A stretch of DNA of 64,000 nucleotides from Eriocheir sinensis (GCF_024679095.1 NW_026111780.1:290172-354171), one strand, 5' to 3'. Numbered from the stretch's first letter, positions 45,357 to 57,509 are shown. Notes: a model not told the origin generated them from the letters alone. Numbers and translations: made by a program.

Positions 45357-46193
45357 GGACGTGTTCAGGGGGTCAGTATGAGGTGTTTGGTTCATGTTCA
45401 TTTCATGTATCCATGTATCCCGACACGCTGGCATGGTCTCGTCCACCCACTTGTCCCGCCAAGACAGACGTCCATCCCTTGGTTAATCTCGCCCACCTGA
45501 GGGTGGCCGGCACGCCCAGTTTGAAGAGCACTGCTCTGTGCACTTTTCAATTGTATTCTCTCCCTGATGTCCTTTTAATGGTGTCTGTTCTCTGGTGTGG
45601 TTCTGCCACTTCTTGGTTTTCAGTTTCCCTTTTCCTGAAGGTCTTTACAAGGTGCTTTTCAGCTGCCTGCTACACGGTGCCTCCAAAATGTTGAAGGCAG
45701 TTAATTCATTACTCTGGGTCTATTTTGACCCAGTTTATTTGGTATAGTTTTCACAATATTGTGGTTGACAACTTGTAGCTGATATGCTTTGTTATACATT
45801 CTAGGAATTTGCAGCTGCTTTTTTTATTTTGAATCATGTTTGTATGAGGATGTGATCTTTGTCCCCACAGCCCCGCCAGTGCTGTGCAGAAGTGAGGGTC
45901 TGAGGCGGTGCTGTGCTCAGCGCTCCCTGCGTCTTTGCTGCCGCTGATCTCTGTTGCAGTGGAGGCTACAAGGCAGGGCACCAGCCTGAGTGCCCGGGAC
46001 CAGCAGGAGTAGACTTTCTGTGGTGTAAGGATCAGGGGTGATCACGAGAGCCTCCTCACCACCACCACCACCACCACCACCTTGCTGCTGGCATCTCCAG
46101 CCATAAAGGAAAGGAAAAGTTTGAGTGCAAGAAGACTTGAGACTGAGAGCAGGTCCACTAGACACAGCCTTGCACACACTGGTGAAGGAAACC
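45357..46193 (+). promoter_or_regulatory. conserved 5' segment of zinc-finger locus 5
   Basis: Collinear with 13684-14524. The acceptor-like site ends at 45870. Confidence 0.45.
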
Positions 46194-47190
46194 ATGAGTG
46201 CCAAGAGTGTGGGAAAAGACTCCCTGGGAAGGGTGACCTCACCAAGTACACCCACAGACTCTGGAGGAAGACCTCATGAATGCCGTGAGTGTGGCAAAAA
46301 GTTCAGTAAGAAGAGGGACCTCAACACACACACCCTGACACACACTGGTGAAAGACCTCATGAATGCCGTGAGTGTGACAAAAAGTTCAGTCAGAAGAGT
46401 AACCTCAACACACACACCCTTACACACACTGGTGAAAGACCTCATGAATGCCGTGAGTGTGACAAAAAGTTCAGTCAGAAGAGTAACCTCAACACACACA
46501 CCCTTACACACACTGGTGAAAGACCTCATGAATGCCGTGAGTGTGGCAAAAAGTTCAGTACGAAGAGTGACCTCAAGAAACACACCCTTACACACACTGG
46601 TGAAAGACCTCATGAATGCCGTGAGTGTGGCAAAAAGTTCAATCAGAAGAGTCACCTCAACAGACACACCCTTACACACACTGGTGAAAGACCTCATGAA
46701 TGCCAAGAGGTGGCAAAAGTTCAGCATGAAGAGTGACCTCAAGAAACACGCCCTTACACACACTGGTGAAAGACCTCATGAATGCCGTGAGTGTGGCAAA
46801 AAGTTCAGTGATAAGAGTAACCTCAACATACACACCCTTAGACACACTGGTGAAAGACCTCATGAATGCCGTGAGTGTGGCAAAAAGTTTATTCAGAAGA
46901 GTAACCTCGACAGACACACCCTTACACACACTGATGAAAGACCTCATGAATGCCGTGAGTGTGGCAAAAAGTTCAGAGCCAAGAGTGACCTGAACACACA
47001 CACTTTTATACACACTGGTGAAAGACCTCATGAATGCCAAGAGTGTGGCAAGAGGTTCATTTCTATGTCTGTGTTGGACAAGCACATCTTCAGACACTCT
47101 GGCCTGAGAGAGTTCAAGTGTGATGTTTGTAAGAAACATTTCAAGACCAAGCAGGATATTGCTCGGCACATGAAGATCCACTTCCCCTGA
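46194..47190 (+). pseudogene. C2H2 zinc-finger gene, 11 fingers, 2-bp frameshift (locus 5)
   Basis: Paralog of locus 2. Fingers 1-5 (KRDT, QSNT, QSNT, TSDK, QSHR) are open from the ATG at 46194. In finger 6 the sequence GAGGTGGCAAAAGTT replaces GAGTGTGGCAAAAAGAT, a net loss of 2 bp that removes the second Cys and ends the frame at 46736. Downstream, in the shifted frame, the array goes on with a KKH remnant, DSNI, QSNR, ASDT, SSVK and TQDR to the stop at 47190. Finger 8 changed from DSNR (locus 2) to QSNR with FIQKSNLDRH. Expressed, it would yield at best a five-finger protein. Confidence 0.78.
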
Positions 47191-47521
47191 GGTGTTGTGT
47201 TGTGCTGCTGTAAGTGTTATGCACAGAACTTTCCATATGACTCAAGAATCACGTGACAGTACAATTCTGTATAGCTTGCACTTCTCTCTGCCATCAGTGG
47301 TCAGTTACAGGCTGGCAGCCACGACATCCACACGTTTGTCACTCGTCTCGTTCGTGGCTTGTATACACCGTTCGTGTTGTGCTTCACAGATAAATATATT
47401 GTGGACTAAAAACATGGACCTTTTCTTACACTCAACCAAAGCAATGTATGTGGTGGGGGGCAGCGTTTGGTAGCCCATCCTGGTTCTGCCGACAGGCCTG
47501 ACCAAACAGCTGTTTTCCTCG

Positions 47522-47579
47522 ATGCATCTGCATAAGGTAAGCCTGCCGCCCATGGCAGGTTTACCTTGTGCAGACGCAT
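47522..47579. other. 26-bp-stem hairpin downstream of locus 5, with paired change
   Basis: Same fold as 16390-16447. The C:G pair there (16400/16437) is A:T here (47532/47569). The next pair, T:A, is T:G. Confidence 0.7.
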
Positions 47580-47650
47580 AAGGGGGAATTGCACAGCTCA
47601 TGGCTGGACGCTGCAGAACACCTAGCCTCTGGCCTTGCCATCACTTCTTA

Positions 47651-47932
47651 ATGGGGCACAGGGAACTTGGTGACCTTCAGTACCTCAAAAACTCAATTTC
47701 TCCAGACATCTTTCCCCTGTTCTTCAACAACACTCAGCCGTCCCCATCACCCCGGGACGCAGGGCCAGTGTGTCACCAGGGTTACCCCAGCGTGCCTTTC
47801 CCAGGTGTCCCCAGGTACCCATTTATCGACCAGCCCGAAAGGAAGGATGAACAGCTGGGTGGACTGCACGCCGACTGCCCGGGCCGGGGTTCAAACCCAG
47901 ACCACGCTAACCACTGCACCACGGACACGTAA
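47651..47932 (-). mobile_element. tRNA-derived SINE, family C (copy Q2)
   Basis: Homolog of 16519-16800. Confidence 0.8.
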
Positions 47933-48167
47933 TGATGGAACTCATTGCTTATAATATACCGAAGAGAGAGAGAGAGTGAGAGTATATTTGTCTGTGTTTC
48001 TTTCATTTTTTTCATGGTTCCCTTCTTTTCTTCAGTTACTCTTTTCCTATCTTTATCTCACACTGTTTTGTTTCATGTGTTATTTCTCTAATTTGTTTAT
48101 TAATCTCTCCATCTTCATCTCTTTACTTTCTCTTTGAAGCTTGCCATCTCATTCTTTCTTTCATTTG

Positions 48168-48600
<433 letters not shown>

Positions 48601-48671
48601 CTTTGAACTGAGGTAATAAAACATAATTTTACCTATTTAGGAAGAGGATTCAACTGCTTTTTAATGTAACA

Positions 48672-48758
48672 ATGCCTTGCTGCCTAGCCTTCGGCTGTAG
48701 CAACATGCCACAGAGGGGATACAAAGTTTATAATTTAACTGCAAGGCCTAATTTATAA
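48672..48758 (+). pseudogene. THAP-domain N-terminal relic
   Basis: A 28-codon frame starts MPCCLAFGCSNMPQRGYKVY and stops soon after. M-P-x-C-C...G-C-S-N...G is the start of a THAP zinc finger (first two of the C2CH ligands, spaced C-x4-C). The His, last Cys and AVPTIF-type end are absent. It sits between the Q-block CT tract and the LINE 3' end, in DNA missing from unit 1. It may be a P-element-like transposon remnant or a first exon. Confidence 0.45.
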
Positions 48759-48759
48759 G

Positions 48760-49320
48760 GTTGCACAGTCTTCATTTTCATGGGTACCATGTCATTATAA
48801 TATGTTGAAGACATTTTCATACAGTATTCTCTAAACGTATTTTGACCCTCAAGCAAAATGAAACATTTACATGGCTTTAGTATTTTACTGTATTATTTTT
48901 CAATCAAAAATTATAAGTATTTCAATTAAATCAAATTAAATTAAATGTTATTGAACTCATTGATAACTCATCTTCACAATACCTTGGAATCGCACAGAAA
49001 ATTTATTGCAGCAACTACATTCTAGTGTGTGTGTGTGTGTGTGTGTTAACACAATAAAGAGAGCAGTACGGTGAGTAATGGAATCAGGGCCCCTCCACCC
49101 TCAGATAATTAGTTTACACTAATTTTTCACTCCATATGCTAAAGTTTTCTGCAAGCAGGTAACGGAAAGGAAGCAAAGTGCCTTTGCATTGATGGAGCTT
49201 GGGTAGTGTGTCAGCCACGTGGCCCATGACAAGTTTACCGTTTACCGTTGATGAGGTTTCGGGCCCCGGTCCGCCGCCGTGGCAGCGCTCCACAGGGCCG
49301 CTAACATTATAACAGTAATA
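48760..49320. other. spacer, probably LINE 3' untranslated region, no gene
   Basis: AT-rich, with a short (GT)n at 49027-49045. No coding motif was recognised. Confidence 0.5.
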
Positions 49321-51990
49321 TTAGCACCTAAAGTTGTCCTCAATCCTCATATTTGTTAAGTCGTAGGATTTAGTGAATGAGTGAGTCCAGCACTTTCTTG
49401 AAGATTGCCAGACTGTCACTGTTCTTAACATCCCGGGTAACTCATTATAGAGCCGGGGCACTCTTCTCAAATGCTCTGAAACCCAATTCCAGGTTGACCC
49501 TGGGCTCATGGAGTCTATACCGTCCTGTACTGTGTCTCACTGACATGGTGGTGTCCAAATGAAAATCCTGTAGTATATTTCTCAAATAACAAGGTTTACC
49601 AAGTCGCGTTGCTTGATAAGTCAAGACACATTTTGTAAACTATTCGTGCCTTAATGGGTAGCCAATGCAAGTCTATAAGTGCAGGTGTTATTCTCTCACG
49701 GGGGGGCAGACCCTTTATTAGCCTTGCAGCTCTGTTCATAACAAGTTGTAGTTTCTTCAGCAGATATTTAGGAAGGCCATAATAAAGTGAGTTACAATAA
49801 TCCAGCTTACTAGTTACATGATTATATATAAGCATCTTCATAGTCTTATCATCCAGGTATTTCTTGACAAATGCAATATTTCTCAGATGGTAGCCTGCCA
49901 TTCTCACCACCTGATTGATCTGTTCTTTGAATGATAGAGTGCAGTCAAGTATCACACCTATTTGCACACAGTAAGTTCTGTTCTTAAGGTAACTCCTCAG
50001 ATAATCCAGCGCGCCACCCTCAATTCCAATATTCTTACAACCCTGAAGCAATAGACTGTGCTCCACCGTGTCAAACGCAGCACTCAAGTCTAACAAAATC
50101 AGAACACCACACTTCCCTTCATCCATGAGTACAAGCAAATTGTTTACCACAGAACAGAGAGTAGTTTAAGTTGAGTAAAGCCTTTTGTAGGCAGATTGAT
50201 TGTCCGGTAAAGCCTGCACCACTAGCAAATGCTTCATTAGCTGATTTAAGATCACATTTTCAAGTATCTTAGATAGAAACGTCAAGTTGGATACTGGTCT
50301 AAAGGAACTTAAACACTGTGGGTCCAGTTTGCCTTTAACGATAGGTTTCACGATCGCCGCTTTCTCACTCTCTGGGAAAGTCTTGTTTTCAATACTAGTG
50401 TTAACCATCACAGTCATAACATTTAAGAAATCACTAAAGTTTTCACTCTTAATGATGTCACTTATCGGCAAGGGATCGTTATCACAGTACGTCAGTTTCA
50501 CCTGTGTATGATAGTTTTCACCACAGCCACATCCACTTGTTGAAAGCCTGTTAACTTTATTTCAGGGACTGGAGTTTCCACAGCGGATCCATGGTAACCG
50601 TCGCCTCTAAAGTTCATGATAACTCTCAATTTTCTTGTCAAAAAAGTCTAAAAACTTATTTGCCAGCACTTCATCCGAGAAACCATCTGGAAGCTTGTTA
50701 AGCTTTCTGTTTCCAGTCAAACTGTCAAGCACCTTATATAATTTATTGATGTCAGGCCCTGCCTCCACAACCTTATTCCGATAGTATTCTCTTTTCCGTT
50801 TTATCACAAGCCGATTTTCTTGTTTCTTGCCTCCTGGTATGCTCTTTTTGCCTCATCTGTTTCTTGCCTCCTGGTATGCTCTTTTTGCCTCATCTGTTTC
50901 TTGCCTCCTGGTATGCTCTTCTTGCCTCATCTGTTTTTTGCCTCCTGGTATGCTCTTCTTGCCTCATCTGTTTTTTGCCTCCTGGTATGCTCTTCTTGCC
51001 TCATCTGTTTCTTGCCTCCTGGTATGCTCTTCTTGCCTCATCTGTTTCTTGCCTCCTGGTATGCTCTTCTTGCCTCATCTGTTTCTTGCCTCCTGGTATG
51101 CTCTTCTTGCCTCATCTGTTTCTTGCCTCTTGGTATGCTCTTCTTGCCTCATCTGTTTTTTGCCTACGCCACAGTCTTTCTTTTTTCTTCTTCTCTCTTT
51201 TTGCCCACAGTATTTCTGCATTAAACCAAGGTGCATGATCTCTCAACATTATCTCCTTTTCAATCAGAGGACAGAGGCTGTTATACTCATCTTTAGCTAA
51301 ACCATTATATAGCTTAACCAGCCAGGTAGCACAATTTCCACGTAACACCGAGCCATGTTCACAGATTTCACGACATTTAATAGTAATTTCCTGTATTACA
51401 GAGTTAATCAATATTTCTGGTTGAAATTTTTTTCGCAATCTGAACGTAATTTTTTTCCTCTGCACTGCTTCCCTCACGTATGAAATTTCAAAGGTTACCA
51501 ATTTATGCACCGGGGATATACAGCATATTTCATCGACACACACCCCTTACACTAGATCACCGTCTATATCGCTGAAAACCAAGTCTAGCACATGACCCCC
51601 TAAAGAAGTCATCTCGTTAACTTTATTAATCAGGTTGAAACTGTCCATCATCTCAGCGAAGGCCATGGCAGAAGAATTTTCAAGATCATCAATCCATAGA
51701 TTAAAGTCACCACAGATGAACACATTTGCACTCACCATATCCACAGACTCCAAAAATGTGCGAAATTCATCAATAAAGACCTCTGCTCCTGTATCTAGAG
51801 GTCGATACACCACAATAAATGTGCATTTCCTTCTATCAATTTCACAGATGACTTGCACTAATTCAAAAGTATCCCACCTTTCTGATGCTTTTCTCTGAAT
51901 CTTCTTAAAAGAATTCGAAAGAAAGATCCCAACACCACCACCCCTTCTTGTCTCCCTCGGAACATGTAGAAAGGTACGAGTTACTGCATG
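49321..51990 (-). pseudogene. CR1-like LINE ORF2: endonuclease and reverse transcriptase, broken
   Basis: Minus strand, from high to low coordinates: endonuclease part (VPRETRRGGGVGIFLS near 51950, then IVVYRPLDTGAEVFIDEF and FICGDFNLWIDDLE at 51547-51858), a linker (51112-51543), a 37-bp tandem array, then reverse-transcriptase pieces SSFRPVSNLTFLSKILENVI (50166-50501) and LLDLSAAFDTVEHSLLL (49596-50150), and a tail ending APRLYNELPG-like codons at 49321-49509. Between LKNRTYCVQIG and VILDCTLSF the segment holding the catalytic YADD is deleted. The 5' half of the same element continues at 53479-55255 beyond an inserted hAT-like element. Frameshifts and deletions make it inactive. Confidence 0.85.
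50822..51163. repeat. 37-bp minisatellite inside LINE ORF2
   Basis: About nine copies of TTTCTTGCCTCCTGGTATGC plus TCTTCTTGCCTCATCTG. On the minus strand one unit encodes the DEARRAYQEA linker. Since 37 is not a multiple of 3, each added copy shifts the frame. Confidence 0.95.
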
Positions 51991-51998
51991 GCGTCATC

Positions 51999-52230
51999 CA
52001 GGGTTGGAGTAATTACAATTCAAAATCTTAATTACAATTACAATTACATTATTAAAACTTTAAATTGCAATTATAATTACAATTACTCATGTGAAGTTCA
52101 ATTACAGTTACAATTACAATTATACAAGAGACAGTCAATTATAATTACAATTATAATTACTCAGTGTCCAACAGTAAGCTTTGGTTGAAAAGAAAAACAC
52201 TAGCATCGTGCGTGCTGTTGTCATTTATTG

Positions 52231-52303
<73 letters not shown>

Positions 52304-53471
52304 GGATGTAGGCTAAACGGGTAGGCAGAGGGGGAGGGAGAAGGGGTGGTACAGTAGGTGGTGGGGACTGGGGGAGTGGTGCTATACATACAGACAGATA
52401 AACAGGAAGGGCGGGAAGGGAAATGGAGAGAGGGAATAGTGTGAGGGCAAAGGATGAAGAGAGGGTGTGGGTCGAAAGGAGAAGAGAGGGAGGGACATAA
52501 TGACACACACAGAGACAGACAGACAGACAGAGAGATCGTCGAAGAAATGAGGGGGTAGGTAGGAGACAGAATGACAGACAGACAGACAGACAAAGAGAGG
52601 GGCAGATAGACAAAGAAAGATAGTATGTAGTATGGTAGTATCATATCCTACTACTCACCACTATCAATAAAATATGCCTTCTACTATCACAGTCATAATA
52701 CTTGTCACCATTATTATTAATATTACTATCACCAGCATCACCACATCACCAATTCAGCATCATCAATTTTTTTCATAATTATTTCCCTGTTAGTGCTATA
52801 TGATCGTCATCATTATTTTTTTTAACATCACCATCTTGCTATTACTTTCACCATCATTACTACCACTTTACTGTACTACTAGACTACTACTTTCCTATCA
52901 GCACAAGCCTACACCTACAGCGATTAACTTTCCAACAAATTAGCCTATTACTATGACACTGGTCACCATCACCACTAATCACTATTACATCATTTCATCA
53001 TGACATCATCCAATGAACTATCATCACCATCTCAGCTACTACAGTCATCATCATCATTCATCAGGGAACAGATTACTATACAATGTCTTTCTTACCTTTA
53101 CAATAGAAAGTCAAGAGGAGGACTTTGCCGTATGACGGTCTAGGAAGCAATGAAATATGTCCCAGTCCACCAAACAGGGAAAAGTGGACGCGTCTGATTC
53201 TCGTATAATACGTAGGTTGTCCAGTAAGGGTTGCCATACTTCATCATATACAGTATTTACATATTTGCCACCATAGCAGTAAAAACAAGGATTATCAGAA
53301 TTTTAGTATGACTTACTTTTTTCGCAATTACAATTAAATTACAATTACTTTATAATGTAATTAATTATAATTACAATTACTTCATTAAGTTCTACATCCA
53401 ATTACAATTACATACTTTAATGTAATTAATTACATTCTAATTAAATTACAATTACAATTACTCCAACCCTG
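51999..53471. mobile_element. complete hAT-like non-autonomous element nested in LINE ORF2
   Basis: It starts CAGGGTTGGAGTAATTACAA and ends ATTACTCCAACCCTG, flanked by GCGTCATC on both sides (51991-51998 and 53472-53479). Removing the element and one GCGTCATC joins endonuclease codons DYDVAKIREMT on the right to the RTFLHVPRETRRGGG block on the left, apart from a nearby 1-nt shift. Both ends have ACAATTAC-type subterminal repeats. The middle carries a (GA)n run (52232-52300) and ATC-rich DNA. No transposase is encoded. Truncated homolog: 17345-18953. Confidence 0.88.
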
Positions 53472-53479
53472 GCGTCATC

Positions 53480-55255
53480 TCACGAATCTTGGCGACGTCG
53501 TAGTCATTTAGCCATGTTTCAGTTACCGCTAAAATGTCAAGATCCTTTTCTTTGATGAAATCACGGATATCTAGAGTTTTATTTCCCACAGACTAAACAT
53601 TTAGCAGACCACATTTTGTCTTTGTATCTGAGGAACTCGTAGCCATGATCAGTTATGTTACGAATTCTCTCAATTTCAGTCTGAAAAACTACCCAACACT
53701 GGTTATTCGCCGAGTGATTGACTTCAGACTTCTTGTACCTCACACAATTTATATATTTGCTCTCAGTCCCGGGGCAGTCTTTGGCTTTATGTTCTCCTGC
53801 ACATTTATAACATACTGGGTTCTCACCATTGGCCTTGGCCGTGCATTTGGACTCAATATGACCATATCTCTGACAATGATAACATATTATTGCATGGTAT
53901 CTGTCTCTCACAGTATACACCACCCATTCAAGTTTTATTATATCATGGTGCTTGTAGATTAGCTCTGTAACAGTTGGATCACATTTCAGGATATAATGCG
54001 CTGTGCCACCGGCAGCGGGCTTACTAAAAATTTTCTCAATTTTCTCCTCAACTTGTGGAATCGAGTGTAGGAACTCATTTCTTTTAAGCAGTGTCTCAAT
54101 TATCTTATCCCCAGTCTCCTCCTTGTGCACATTACAAATCATGATCTTTGGCCTCAGTTTTCCCACACTTTCAGTACTGACTTTCTCCACAGATTGCAAT
54201 TTTTGGGCTGCCTCATTCCTCATATTCTCATCATCAAAGTTCATTAATTATAATATTACCTCCAATAGTGAATCTTGAATCAGTAATCTGAATGTCACGT
54301 AATGCTTCAGAAACTTCACCTTTCAACTCTGTAGCCTTTTTATCTTGTTCAGAGGCCTTGACAACAAGTTCTTCATAACTTTCTTCTTACGTTTGATGAC
54401 CTCAGCCCAAGTTGCATCTGCTGACTCCACATGCTCGGCTCGCTGCAACACGTCCGCCACATCCTGCGCCACCCTAAGTCTATATATACCAAGTCAAGTC
54501 ATACGCAGGTTTGTGGGAGGAGACACGGCCGAGGCGTGGTTTATGCGTGACACTGCTTGGAGCCAAACTAGAGAACGTAGAAACAGGGATTTAGAGAAAA
54601 CGAGGAAAGGCGGACTAATTTAAATCAATCACTTCATCATGCCCTTCCTCACACCCCACACCGCCGTTTGTAGGCATTGGCATTACAGTCACGCAATAGC
54701 ATAATAAAAAGACATATTTGTTCGTCAGCGGCTTGCCTGAACGCGCTGTGAAAGAAGGCGAGAATGCACATCCAGAGTGCACACACGGCCGCAATTTTAG
54801 TCACCCCTGAACTGGCGGGTATTTTTTTTTTTAGCTCCAAGTGACGTCATCCCGCTGCTCCGCCCCAAAACCGCCTCCTGCGCGTACCGGTCGCAGTTTT
54901 GATGCAGAGTGACTTGACTTGGTATATATAGACTTAGGCGCCACCTCCCCCAGCTCCTCCTTCACGCTGACCGCTCGTGACTAAACTTCTTGTTTCACTT
55001 CTGATATTTCCTTAGACAATTCCAGCTTGAATTCTTCCATTTTTTCCACAATTTTGGTAGCCAGAGATGCTTTATGAAGGCATGGGTTGCAAATCCAATT
55101 TACTTTAGATATATTCTCCGACTTAATTCCAGGCAGATGAGCACACCAGATGACACCACTTAATTAGGGCACAGACAGCACCCTGTCCACTTATCGCCTG
55201 TGGGATCCGCACAAACGTAACAGAACTCCACCGAGTTCTTGGCTCGGCCAGCCAT
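53480..55255 (-). pseudogene. same LINE: endonuclease start and ORF1 with zinc knuckles (unit 2)
   Basis: Homolog of 18962-20271. ORF1 starts at an ATG at 55255. The CCHC part is open at 53579-54244 (CYHCQRYGHIESKC, CYKCAGEHKAKDC). It is broken by a 464-bp MITE at 54474-54937, by an insertion of TAAT words near 54245 and by the in-frame stop shared with unit 1. ORF2 begins with LLNVQSVGNKTLDIRDF near 53570. Confidence 0.82.
54474..54937. mobile_element. 464-bp MITE with perfect 28-bp TIRs, unique to unit 2
   Basis: Ends CTAAGTCTATATATACCAAG.. are perfect inverted copies over 28 bp. GCGCCACC flanks both sides (54466-54473 and 54938-54945) and occurs once at the empty site in unit 1 (19952-19959). 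The 8-bp duplication fits hAT-like mobilisation, but the CTAAGTC end is not a classic hAT terminus. There is no ORF of note. The perfect TIRs and the empty paralog make this one of the youngest insertions here. Confidence 0.93.
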
Positions 55256-55329
55256 GTCGACTCAGCGCTTTCGCAAGCAAGGCGCAGCACCTCCGACCCA
55301 CGCGGCGACTCACTACTCACTCCATTCAG

Positions 55330-55620
55330 ATGCAGGACAAACAACATGCAACTAAAAGACAGAAACACACCGGCAAGAGGAAACCAAGTGCGACATGTGT
55401 GAAGCTGAAAACGAAGACCTGCGACACTTCCTGCTCTGGTGCCCGGCCTGTGCAGAGGAAAGGAAAAAGTGTGCGAGGCTGCAGCGGCCTTACGAGGAAG
55501 AAGAAGAGGACGACACCATTGGAAAATTATTTGAAAATGAACACACCGAAGAAACAAAAGCAACAGTACACAAGTTTTGGACAATAAGAGAAAAAAGAAT
55601 GAAAGAAAAGAGGAAAATAA
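55330..55620 (+). pseudogene. LINE ORF2 C-terminal zinc-binding tail (unit 2)
   Basis: Homolog of 20340-20620 (CEAENEDLRHFLLWCPACAE), then IREKRMKEKRKIIAPDSR. It leads directly into a CTG-rich array because the second LINE of unit 1 is absent. Confidence 0.7.
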
Positions 55621-55689
55621 TAGCCCCAGACAGTAGACACAACAGGGAGTGTGCCGTTACAAAGGCGAAACTTCCGACCGATTACTACT

Positions 55690-56310
55690 GCTGTAAACAC
55701 GCTGCTGCTGACTCCTGCTGCTGCCCCTGCTGACTCCTGCTGCTGCTGGTGGTGCTGACTCCTGCTGCTGCCCCTGCTGCTGCTGCCCCTGCTGACTCCT
55801 GCTGCTGCTGCCCCTGCTGACTCCTGCTGCTGCCCCTGCTGACTCCTGCTGCTGCTGCCCCTGCTGACTCCTGCTGCTGCTGCCCCTGCTGACTCCTGCT
55901 GCTGCTGCCCCTGCTGACTCCTGCTGCTGCTGCCCCTGCTGACTCCTGCTGCTGCCCCTGCTGACTCCTGCTGCTGCTGCCCCTGCTGACTCCTGCTGCT
56001 GCCCCTGCTGACTCCTGCTGCTGCTGTCCCTGCTGACTCCTGCTGCTGCTGGTGGTGCTGACTCCTGCTGCTGCCCCTGCTGACTCCTGCTGCTGCTGGT
56101 GGTGCTGACTTCTGCTGCTGCCCCTGCTGACTCCTGCTGCTGCTGGTGGTGCTGACTCCTGCTGCTGCTGGTGGTGCTGACTCCTGCTGCTGCCCCTGCT
56201 GACTCCTGCTGCTGGTGGTGGTGCTGACTCCTGCTGCTGCTGGTGGTGCTGACTCCTGCTGCTGCCCCTGCTGACTCCTGCTGCTGCTGGTGGTGCTGAC
56301 TCCCGCTGGT
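55690..56310. repeat. CTG-rich minisatellite (CTGCTGCTGCCCCTGCTGAC type)
   Basis: About 620 bp of variant units alternating CTGCTGCCCCTGCTGACTCC and CTGCTGCTGGTGGTGCTGAC. It is the expanded form of the short CTG tract in exon A (1560-1660, 21600-21700, 33700-33800). Confidence 0.94.
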
Positions 56311-56391
56311 GCTGGTGCCGCCGTCACGGTCAGCACTCCACACAGCAGCCTCCGTCCAGTGGTGACCCCAAGACTCCGTGCCCGGGGCGAG

Positions 56392-56470
<79 letters not shown>
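56311..56470. repeat. end of truncated exon A with long (GT)n
   Basis: 56325-56395 matches the 3' half of exon A up to the GAG|GTGAGT donor. The GT run (56397-56470) then joins unrelated DNA, so homology with the other P blocks ends inside this microsatellite. Confidence 0.85.
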
Positions 56471-56473
<3 letters not shown>

Positions 56474-56640
56474 TGCCAGGATTTTGCTCTTTTCTCCACT
56501 CCCACACGGCCACTGAGTGTAACGAAATACGCGAGAAATTAATCCAGACAAGTAAAGGTTTGCCGGCGCCGGGGATCGAACCTGCGACCACCGTAACGTG
56601 AATTACATAGAAAATCAGACCACACAGACCCCATGGTCCA
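56471..56640 (-). mobile_element. SINE-like copy related to the TRIM terminal repeats
   Basis: The minus strand has GCAGGTTCGATCCCCGG (B box) followed by ATTAATTTCTCGCGTATTTC, diverged from ATTAATTTCTCGTGTTATTT in 702-936. Confidence 0.6.
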
Positions 56641-56930
56641 GACTAGGTGGTCTGTCCTTAAACCTAAGTGAATCTACACTAATCAGAGGGCTCCAAAACA
56701 TTGCTTTTCTACTCTAGTTAATATTAAGTTCAAGGAAGTGACGGTCGAGCTTGTTTTTAAAGGAGTCAATCGTGTTACACTGGACCACTGACGGTGGGAG
56801 CTTATTCCATTCTCGCACTACAACGTTGGTGTAGAAAAATTTGGTGCAGTCTGAATTTCCTTGTTTACATTTAAGTTTTATGCCATTGTTCCTCGTTCAC
56901 AAAGTGTCATCGATCATAAACAATTTGGGG
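56641..56930 (-). pseudogene. LINE ORF2 C-terminal tail, another family
   Basis: The minus strand encodes VREWNKLPPSVVQCNTIDSF and KNKLDRHF, the conserved WN.LP...V...SFK..LD end of LINE reverse transcriptases. Confidence 0.72.
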
Positions 56931-56934
56931 TAAA

Positions 56935-57130
56935 ACTAGGGAACAACTACTTCTCCCCCTCCACCACCCCAGCCCCCCCTACCCCCCAAGACAAGTCTGG
57001 GGAACTGTGGGGAACCGGGGTTTGGGGGGTGAAGCCAAAATCACTGAAAAAATGGGCTTCCAAAATTTCCCTAAAAAAATCCCCAAATGAAGGAAAATTC
57101 CCTAGTCTCGAAAGTAAGGAAAGTCCTAAC
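56935..57130 (+). repeat. dispersed repeat X, copy 1
   Basis: CCACCACCCCAGCCCCCC, GACAAGTCTGGGGAAC and AAATCACTGAAAAAATGGGC recur inverted at 63786-63955 and in part at 59278-59402. Confidence 0.75.
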
Positions 57131-57282
57131 TTTATAACTTAACAGCCCCCCTCGCCCCCTGCTAACCAAATGGGGCTGCGCCCCCCTCTGGACCCCCCAC
57201 ATGTATGATGCACTGGAAAATCGTGTTTATTTATTTATTTTTTTTATTTATTTATTTATTTATTATTTTTTTTTTTTTTGGT

Positions 57283-57345
57283 GGGGAGCATATTTAAACT
57301 ACTCCAACCTAACTTTAAGACCTACTAACGAGAGGGCTTCACCCC
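57283..57345. mobile_element. fragment of the 604-bp foldback MITE family
   Basis: GCATATTTAAACTACTCCAA and GACCTACTAACG match the middle of 21981-22584 with substitutions. Confidence 0.6.
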
Positions 57346-57354
57346 CTCGCAGTC

Positions 57355-57500
57355 TAAAATCTGTTAAGGGAGGCTGTTCCAGTCACGTATGGTGCGTGGA
57401 AAGTAGGAGTGCTTGTATGCGTCAGTGTTAGTGTGATATGTTTGGTATTCATGGATGTGTGTTACGAGTACGTTGACTGTTTGCGTTGTGTAAGTAAGTA
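57355..57500 (-). pseudogene. minus-strand fragment of the LINE reverse-transcriptase tail
   Basis: It encodes YQTYHTNTDAYKHSYFPRTI and RDWNSLP, the last codons of the tail seen at 1792-2315. Confidence 0.75.
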
Positions 57501-57509
57501 TGTGTGTCG

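Noticed and set aside
53645..54278. Plus-strand open frames opposite the LINE ORF1
   Set aside because: They are antisense shadows of the zinc-knuckle ORF1, with no motifs of their own.
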